Below are positions 4,332-9,289 of a stretch of DNA of 9,289 bases, piece after piece. The DNA is taken from positions 1 through 9,289 of the forward strand of contig JAFGIA010000317.1 in assembly GCA_016929795.1 (NCBI GenBank). The letters run 5' to 3'. The notes below the pieces were generated by a model. That model was not told where the DNA came from and did no database searches. It saw nothing but the letters and a program-made list of their open reading frames with translations. The DNA comes from Anaerolineae bacterium. GTDB taxonomy: Bacteria; Chloroflexota; Anaerolineae; JAAYZQ01. Numbering within the stretch: position 1 is the stretch's first letter; every line of letters starts with the position of its first letter. The translations under genes and the position numbers were made by a program.

Positions 4332-7004
4332 GTGAACCGAAAGCGACAGATCGCAGGTGTGTTGCTCCTGATGCTGCTCCTGACTGTACCACTCTATCCC
4401 CAGGCGTCTACGCAGAGCTTGCCCCAGACCGTCGTGCCTGACCCGGTGGTGGCATCCATGCTGGCACAGGTCGACGCCGATGATGTCCTCCAGCATGACC
4501 GCGAGCTGGCAGGCGAGCTGCCCGTGTGGGTCGACGGCGATTGGTACACCATCACCACGCGCTACACCTACAGCGGCACGCCGATCCAAAAAGCGGGCCG
4601 CTACGTGGGCCAGCGCATGGCCGACCTGGGGATGGACGTAGAGTACCACGTGTGGGACGACGTCACCAACCCCAACGTGATCGGCGAGATGCCGGGCCTC
4701 AGCAACCCCGACGACATCTATATCATCGGCGGGCACCTGGACGCCGTGCAGGGCACGCCTGGCGCCGACGACAACGCCAGCGGCTCGGTGGCGACAATGC
4801 TTGCAGCCGACATCCTGAGCCAGTACCAGTGGGGGTGCACCCTGCGCTTTGCCTTCTGGACCGGCGAGGAACAGTGGATGCTCGGCAGCGAGGCGTATGT
4901 GCAGCGGGCGTACAATATCGGCGAGAATATCCTCGGTTACCTGAACCTGGACATGATCGCCTACAACACGGTCGGCACCCCGCCCGGCATCGACCTGTAT
5001 TATCGCCCTGACATGCCGGCCACGCTGCAGCTCGCACAACTCCTTGCCGACGTCGTCGACGCCTACAACCTGGACCTCATCCCGGATATTCGCGTCGACA
5101 CAGGCGGCGGAAGTGATCAAGAGCCATTTTGGGACTATGGTTACACGGCGATCCTGGCTATCGAGGATGAGAGTGACTTTAACCCGCAATATCACCAACC
5201 CGGCGACACGCCTGCCAATAACGACCTGGCCTACTTTACCCAGTATGTGAAGGCGTCGCTCGGCACCTTTGCGCACATGACGGGCTGCCTGATCTCGGAG
5301 GGCATCGGCGCCCTCGATGGGCACGTGACCGACGCAGGCAGTGGCGCACCGATCCCCGACGTGACGGTGACCATGCTGGGGCAGGGGGGGGCGAATATCC
5401 ACACCACCACCGACCCCAGCGGCTACTACACGCAGACGCTGCTGGCCGACACCTACACGGTGACGGCCGAGGCGTATGCCTACCTGCCGGCGGTGATCAC
5501 GGGCGTGGTCGTGCTGACGGACAGCGTGACGACCCAGGACGTGGTGCTCCAGCCGGCGCCAACCTACGTCATATCGGGCACGGTGACCGAGGCGGGCAGC
5601 GGGGCACCGCTGGCGGCCGAGATCGCGTTCGAGGGCTCACCGGTGGTGGTCACCACCGACCCGGCGACGGGCTATTACGAGGCGGCGCTGCCGGCGGGGG
5701 CGTACACGATGCACGTGCGGGCCGAGGGACACCGCTCGCAGGAGCGCCCGATCGTGGTCGATGGCGACCAGGTTCAAGCGTTCGAGCTGGAGCCGCTGCC
5801 GTGCATCCTGCTGGTGGACGACGACAACAACGCGCCGGATGTGCGGCCCTACTACCAGGCGGCGCTCGACGCCCTGGGCTATGCGTACGACGTGTTCGTG
5901 GCGAGCGGCGGGACGGGGCCGAGCGCGGCCGAGATGGAAGGATACGACATGGTGATCTGGTTCAGCGGCGATGCCTTCAGTTCGACGAATCCAGCCGCGG
6001 GACCGAACGCGGAGGACGAGGAGGCGCTGGCTGCCTACCTTGACGGGGGGGGCAGGCTCTTTCTGTCGAGCCAGGACTATCTGTACGACATGGGGCTGAC
6101 GAGCTTTGGGCAGAGCTATCTGGGGATCGGCTCCTACTCGAATGATAGTGGGCACGCCACGGCCAAGTATGGCGTGGTGGGCGACCCGATCGGCGATGGG
6201 CTGGGGCCGTACGTTTTGACGTATCCATCCGGGTTTTCGGACTATGGGGACGTGGTGAACGCGGGCGCTGGGGGGTCGGTGGCGTTCCGGTCCGCGGCGG
6301 CAGGTGGCAACAACCTGGACGTGGACAGGGATGGCGGCGATTGGAAGACGGTGTTCTTTGGCACGTCGTGGGTGCCGATCCAGCACGCGAGCGCGGCGAA
6401 CGGGCAGGCGGTGATGGAGCGGATCGTGGAGTGGTTCGGGGGGTGTGCCTGCGAGGCGCCGCAGAACGTGGCCTTCGAATGGTGGCCGCTGGAGCCGGCG
6501 GTGGGTGAGACGGTCACCTTCACGGGCACGGCGGAGAGTGAGTTTGCGGTGGGCTACACGTGGGACTTGGGCGATGGGGGAGATGGGCACGGGGCGGTCA
6601 CGAGGCATGTCTATTCGGCGGCGGGCGACTATTCCGTGACCATGACGGCGACGAATGCCTGTGACAGGGCTGTGGTGAGCGAGACGTTGACGGTGGTCGA
6701 CTTGCCATGCGAGCCGGTCGAAATCTTGACCGTGACGGTGGCCACCGATGTGTGCCGTGCCGTGCTGGAGGCTGAGCTGGGCGGGAGCCCGCCGTTCACC
6801 TATACCTGGGAGCTGGGGGCGTGGGGCATCCACTACACGCCTGTGGCCACGGCGACGGTGGATGCCAGCGGCACTTATCCCTACACGCTGACGGTGACCA
6901 ACTGCGGCGGGGGAGTGGCGGCGGTCCGTACCGGCACCTTTACCGTCGAGTGTCTGGCACAACGCTGGTCCATGTATCTGCCCCTGGTCGTACGCGGCCA
7001 GTAG
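4332..7004 (+). CDS. Secreted M28 zinc aminopeptidase with CarboxypepD-regulatory, GATase-like and PKD domains
   Basis: An 890-aa exported peptidase. A signal peptide (residues 1 to about 28, core IAGVLLLMLLLTV, probable cut after YPQA) is followed by an M28 domain (about 40-320) that would remove N-terminal amino acids from peptides outside the cell. The co-catalytic zinc set is complete: H135, D146 (GADDN), catalytic E179 with E180 (TGEEQ), D207 (NLDMI) and H288 (YHQPGDT). The SDHxxF motif near the pocket reads SDQEPF (Q263). Then come two carboxypeptidase-regulatory-like beta domains (about 326-410 and 412-490), a glutamine-amidotransferase-like alpha/beta domain opening with LLVDDD (491-704) and lacking an obvious nucleophile, a PKD domain (about 711-792) with WDLGDG, and a second PKD/Ig-like domain (793-880). 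It ends YLPLVVRGQ. It starts at GTG, supported by AGGGAG. It lacks the pro-domain seen in its paralogue downstream. Confidence 0.9.
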   Translation: MNRKRQIAGVLLLMLLLTVPLYPQASTQSLPQTVVPDPVVASMLAQVDADDVLQHDRELAGELPVWVDGDWYTITTRYTYSGTPIQKAGRYVGQRMADLGMDVEYHVWDDVTNPNVIGEMPGLSNPDDIYIIGGHLDAVQGTPGADDNASGSVATMLAADILSQYQWGCTLRFAFWTGEEQWMLGSEAYVQRAYNIGENILGYLNLDMIAYNTVGTPPGIDLYYRPDMPATLQLAQLLADVVDAYNLDLIPDIRVDTGGGSDQEPFWDYGYTAILAIEDESDFNPQYHQPGDTPANNDLAYFTQYVKASLGTFAHMTGCLISEGIGALDGHVTDAGSGAPIPDVTVTMLGQGGANIHTTTDPSGYYTQTLLADTYTVTAEAYAYLPAVITGVVVLTDSVTTQDVVLQPAPTYVISGTVTEAGSGAPLAAEIAFEGSPVVVTTDPATGYYEAALPAGAYTMHVRAEGHRSQERPIVVDGDQVQAFELEPLPCILLVDDDNNAPDVRPYYQAALDALGYAYDVFVASGGTGPSAAEMEGYDMVIWFSGDAFSSTNPAAGPNAEDEEALAAYLDGGGRLFLSSQDYLYDMGLTSFGQSYLGIGSYSNDSGHATAKYGVVGDPIGDGLGPYVLTYPSGFSDYGDVVNAGAGGSVAFRSAAAGGNNLDVDRDGGDWKTVFFGTSWVPIQHASAANGQAVMERIVEWFGGCACEAPQNVAFEWWPLEPAVGETVTFTGTAESEFAVGYTWDLGDGGDGHGAVTRHVYSAAGDYSVTMTATNACDRAVVSETLTVVDLPCEPVEILTVTVATDVCRAVLEAELGGSPPFTYTWELGAWGIHYTPVATATVDASGTYPYTLTVTNCGGGVAAVRTGTFTVECLAQRWSMYLPLVVRGQ

Positions 7005-7031
7005 GTGCCCGCCCTGGCACCAATCCTGGAA

Positions 7032-7086
7032 GGTGGGGAGGCTGGAAGCCTTCCCGCCTTCCAGCTTTCCCACCGGCTCATCTTTT
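7032..7086 (+). terminator. Possible terminator hairpin after the first M28 gene
   Basis: A 17-bp stem, GGTGGGGAGGCTGGAAG (7032-7048) against CTTCCAGCTTTCCCACC (7058-7074), has two G-T wobbles and a 9-base loop. TCTTTT follows 7 bases after the stem, further than in a standard terminator. A smaller hairpin, GGTGCC/GGCACC (7004-7009 and 7016-7021), lies at the stop codon just upstream. The purine-rich arms could equally belong to a dispersed repeat, so terminator function is moderately supported. Confidence 0.5.
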
Positions 7087-7101
7087 CATGCCAGGCACGA
7101 G

Positions 7102-7130
7102 TTGCCCCCCCGTGCGCTCTGTGCTACACT
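7102..7130 (+). promoter_or_regulatory. Likely housekeeping promoter of the second M28 gene
   Basis: TTGCCC (7102-7107) and TACACT (7125-7130) are 17 bases apart, with an extended -10 TG at 7122-7123. Transcription would begin near 7137, leaving a leader of about 27 bases before the ATG at 7164. The -10 context TGTGCTACACT closely matches that of the tRNA promoter at the end of the window (TGTGCTAGAAT). The downstream gene therefore seems to be transcribed separately from its upstream paralogue. Confidence 0.6.
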
Positions 7131-7163
7131 ATACACGATCACGTTCGTACTGAAGGGAATGGC

Positions 7164-9173
7164 ATGAGCCAGAATAGACAGATTGCCCCGATCCTGATGG
7201 TGCTCGCTCTGATCGCCGGCACCCTACTGCCCGCATCCACGGTCGCACGCGAGCCGGAGCCGGTTGCACTCGTCCAGATCCGGTGGCAAGAGCCGGCTGA
7301 CCTGGAGCGCATCCAGGCCACCGGCGTGGTGGTGTATGCGCGATTGAGCGACGACCGCGGCGTCTACCTGCTCGCCGGGGCAACCCCGGATGCCCTGCAA
7401 GCGCTGCGCCGGCAGCAGAGTTCGATCCGCGTGCTCGACCACGACATGCCGGGCGACGGGTACTATTTCGTCTACCCGATGCCCGGCCGGCCAGTGCCCG
7501 CGTGGGATAGGTATGGGCGCGTGGCGCTCGACGATGGCAGCCGGCTCCTGCTGGAAGCCGCGCCAGATGCTGCCTGGCGCCTTGCGGGGGAGGGCATGCA
7601 CGTGCAGGCGCTCAGCCTCCAGCCCAAGCCGCTGCGCTCGGCTGCGCGCGAGGACACTGTGCCGTCGATCGTTGCCCCCGACCCGCGCGTGCAGGCCATG
7701 ATCGACGAGATCAATGCCGCGACGCTCTCCCAAACCGTGGGCGACCTGAGTGGCGAGTGGCCAGCGCAGGTTGCCGGCGAGCCATATACGATCACCACGC
7801 GCTATACCTACAGCGGCACGCCGGTCGAGAAGGCGACGCGCTATATCGGCGAGCGCCTGGCTGGCCTGGGACTTGACGTCGAGTATCACACGTGGCAGGC
7901 AGGGCGGCCGCCGAACGTGATCGGCGAGCTGCCAGGCGAGTCAGACTCGGACGAGATCCTGATGATCACAGGCCATCTTGACTCGATCACCTACCAGACG
8001 CCGATGACCCTGGCCCCAGGCGCCGACGACAATGCGAGTGGGGCCGTGGCTGTGCTCGTGGCGGCCAACCTCCTCAGCCGCTACCCGTGGCGCTGCACGC
8101 TCCGCTTTGCCACGTGGACAGGGGAGGAGCAGGGCCTGCTGGGGTCCGAGGCGTATGCGCTGCGCTCGTATGATGCCGGCGAAAAGATCCAGGGCGTGCT
8201 CAACCTCGACATGATCGCCTGGAACAGCCCCGGCAGCGCGCGCGACATCGATCTGCACGCCGATCAGTATGGCGTGCCGGCGTCGATGGCGCTGGCCCAG
8301 CTCTTTGCCGACGTGGTGGATGTCTACGACCTGGACCTGATCCCCGAGATCGTGCCCAACGGCACCGGGGCGAGCGACCACGCCTCGTTCTGGGACTATG
8401 GCTATACCGCCATTCTGGGGATCGAGGATTTCGACGACTTTAACCCCTACTACCACCAGAATGGCGACACACTCGATCACCTCGACCTGTCATACTTTGT
8501 CGACTTTGTCAAGGCCAGCGTCGCGACCCTGGCCCACATGGGCTGCCTGGCAGAGGGGGGGATCGCCGGCACCGTGACCGAGGCCACCACCGGCGCGCCC
8601 ATCGCCGCGACCGTCACCATGACGGACACGACGGGCCTCGTGCACAAGGAGGTTACCGGCGCCGATGGTTCCTATCTCCATCTCGTCGTCCCGGGCACCT
8701 ACACCGTGACGGGCACGGCGCCGGCCTATACGCCGACCAGGGTCAGCGGCGTGGTCGTCACCAGCACGATCGTGACGCAGGACCTGGCCCTCCAGCCGTT
8801 CCACCGCATGCAGGTAGAGCCCGGGATGCTGGCCGCGACCCTCGATCCGGGCGAACAGATCGGTGACACGCTCTGGCTTACAAACCCCTCCGCGACGGCG
8901 GTTGACTGGGGCGTGTACGAGCTGCCTTTCGCCGCGCGCGGCGACGTGACGTGGCTCGACATAGCGCCCGCCAGTGGCAGCCTGGCCGCCGGCCAGGCGA
9001 CATCGCTGACGGTGACGTTCGACGCCGGGGAGACGCCGGCCGGCCTCTATATGGCAACCCTCGTGTTCACCGTGCACCGGCCAGCATGGGCTGAGACGCG
9101 CGTGCCGGTGATCCTGTCGGTGGGGGGCGAGCGCACGCACTATTACCTGCCGCTGGTGACGCGTGGGGAATGA
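7164..9173 (+). CDS. Secreted M28 zinc aminopeptidase with pro-domain, CarboxypepD-regulatory and BACON-like domains
   Basis: A 669-aa exported peptidase, paralogous to the preceding gene over the catalytic domain (more than half identical by eye). A signal peptide (about 1-29, core ILMVLALIAGTLL, probable cut near ASTVA-R) is followed by an N-terminal region (about 34-170) absent from the paralogue, perhaps a pro-domain. The M28 domain (about 175-460) has all zinc ligands: H271, D288 (GADDN), E321/E322 (TGEEQ), D349 (NLDMI), H431 (YHQNGDT), and the standard SDHxxF motif (H406). A short insertion (ITYQTPMTL) follows GHLD. Then come one carboxypeptidase-regulatory-like domain (about 466-548) and a BACON-like Ig domain (about 550-655) with WLDIAPASGSLAAG. 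The C-terminus is YLPLVTRGE. ATG 7164 is chosen because AAGGG (7153-7157) lies 6 bases upstream and the signal peptide starts there; the open frame before it has neither. Own promoter at 7102-7130. Confidence 0.9.
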   Translation: MSQNRQIAPILMVLALIAGTLLPASTVAREPEPVALVQIRWQEPADLERIQATGVVVYARLSDDRGVYLLAGATPDALQALRRQQSSIRVLDHDMPGDGYYFVYPMPGRPVPAWDRYGRVALDDGSRLLLEAAPDAAWRLAGEGMHVQALSLQPKPLRSAAREDTVPSIVAPDPRVQAMIDEINAATLSQTVGDLSGEWPAQVAGEPYTITTRYTYSGTPVEKATRYIGERLAGLGLDVEYHTWQAGRPPNVIGELPGESDSDEILMITGHLDSITYQTPMTLAPGADDNASGAVAVLVAANLLSRYPWRCTLRFATWTGEEQGLLGSEAYALRSYDAGEKIQGVLNLDMIAWNSPGSARDIDLHADQYGVPASMALAQLFADVVDVYDLDLIPEIVPNGTGASDHASFWDYGYTAILGIEDFDDFNPYYHQNGDTLDHLDLSYFVDFVKASVATLAHMGCLAEGGIAGTVTEATTGAPIAATVTMTDTTGLVHKEVTGADGSYLHLVVPGTYTVTGTAPAYTPTRVSGVVVTSTIVTQDLALQPFHRMQVEPGMLAATLDPGEQIGDTLWLTNPSATAVDWGVYELPFAARGDVTWLDIAPASGSLAAGQATSLTVTFDAGETPAGLYMATLVFTVHRPAWAETRVPVILSVGGERTHYYLPLVTRGE

Positions 9174-9174
9174 T

Positions 9175-9204
9175 TTGACCGGAAAGCACATTATGTGCTA
9201 GAAT
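9175..9204 (+). promoter_or_regulatory. Promoter of the tRNA-Glu gene
   Basis: TTGACC (9175-9180) and TAGAAT (9199-9204) are 18 bases apart, with an extended -10 TGC before TAGAAT. The -35 box starts one base after the stop codon of the M28 gene. The spacer contains AGCACA-TTA-TGTGCT (9185-9199), a 6-bp inverted repeat that overlaps the extended -10 and may be a regulator site or chance. The predicted start is near 9211, a few bases before the tRNA. Confidence 0.75.
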
Positions 9205-9216
9205 ACCTGGAGTCAG

Positions 9217-9289
9217 GCCCCCATCGTCTAGTGGCCTAGGACACCGCCCTTTCAAGGCGGCGACAGGGATTCGAATTCCCTTGGGGGCA
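9217..9289 (+). tRNA. trnE: tRNA-Glu, anticodon TTC
   Basis: A full cloverleaf is visible. Acceptor GCCCCCA (9217-9223) pairs with TGGGGGC (9282-9288), with discriminator A at 9289. The D arm is GTCTAGTGGCCTAGGAC. The anticodon stem CCGCC/GGCGG (9244-9248, 9256-9260) encloses CTTTCAA with anticodon TTC at 9251-9253. The T arm is AGGGA, TTCGAAT, TCCCT. It reads the glutamate codons GAA and GAG. The arrangement closely follows bacterial tRNA-Glu. The window stops at the discriminator, so whether CCA is encoded cannot be seen. Confidence 0.97.

Noticed and set aside
5637..7073. 478-codon open frame on the minus strand opposite the first M28 gene
   Set aside because: Its composition is rich in His, Arg and Pro, as expected for an antisense frame of a GC-rich gene, and the plus strand encodes recognisable domains throughout.
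7005..7163. Extension of the second M28 protein upstream of 7164
   Set aside because: The frame is open, but it would run through the hairpin and promoter and would put 53 unlikely residues before a good signal peptide.
9217..9289. tRNA-Glu as attachment site of an integrative element
   Set aside because: The window ends at the tRNA, and no integrase or partial tRNA repeat is visible inside it.

Overview
The window is GC-rich DNA from what is probably a member of the Chloroflexota (Anaerolineae/Caldilineae-like). The evidence is the style of its secreted proteins: Thr/Pro 'TPxPTxTP' linkers, large exported peptidases with CarboxypepD-regulatory, PKD and BACON-like modules, an 'LVDDD' glutamine-amidotransferase-like domain, and C-termini ending in YLPLVxRG. 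The phylum is inferred from remembered family habits, not from a search. All six genes I accept (five proteins in four transcription groups plus a tRNA, with one further secreted peptidase, i.e. six CDS and one tRNA) lie on the + strand; no gap longer than 300 bases lacks a gene.

Region by region: (1) 40-1872, a two-gene operon for the large and small subunits of an aconitase-superfamily hydro-lyase of the 3-isopropylmalate dehydratase/homoaconitase type, closed by a strong intrinsic terminator. The iron-sulfur cysteines are intact, but several substrate-pocket positions differ from canonical LeuC/LeuD, so the substrate is open. (2) 1939-2586, a small lipoprotein with a Thr/Pro linker and a DUF4352-like beta domain. 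(3) 2587-2782, an intergenic palindromic element. (4) 2783-4192, an NAD+/Mn2+-dependent glycoside hydrolase of family GH4. (5) 4187-4331, a hairpin over the GH4 stop codon and a second palindromic element. (6) 4332-7004 and 7164-9173, two related secreted M28 zinc aminopeptidases, each with extra C-terminal beta domains and the same C-terminal motif; the second has its own promoter. (7) 9217-9289, a tRNA-Glu (anticodon TTC) with a good promoter just after the second peptidase; the window ends on the discriminator base.

How the genes work together: the two M28 peptidases, the lipoprotein and perhaps GH4 fit a heterotroph that degrades external protein and imports sugars, but nothing here ties them into one pathway. 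The dehydratase pair has no leucine or lysine biosynthesis neighbour in the window.

The most notable non-coding signal is a pair of palindromic elements directly upstream of the ribosome binding sites of the GH4 gene and the first M28 gene. They share termini (GTATCATYTCAA ... TTGAGNNGATAC) around different central stems. The first copy appears to have been split by an 81-bp insertion with its own terminal inverted repeats (CAATAC ... GTATTG) and a 10-bp flanking direct repeat (GGTGTAGGGC). Removing the insertion and one repeat restores a perfect 22-bp hairpin with a 3-base loop and an element of 83 bp, close to the 80 bp of the second copy. This looks like one miniature mobile element inserted into another.
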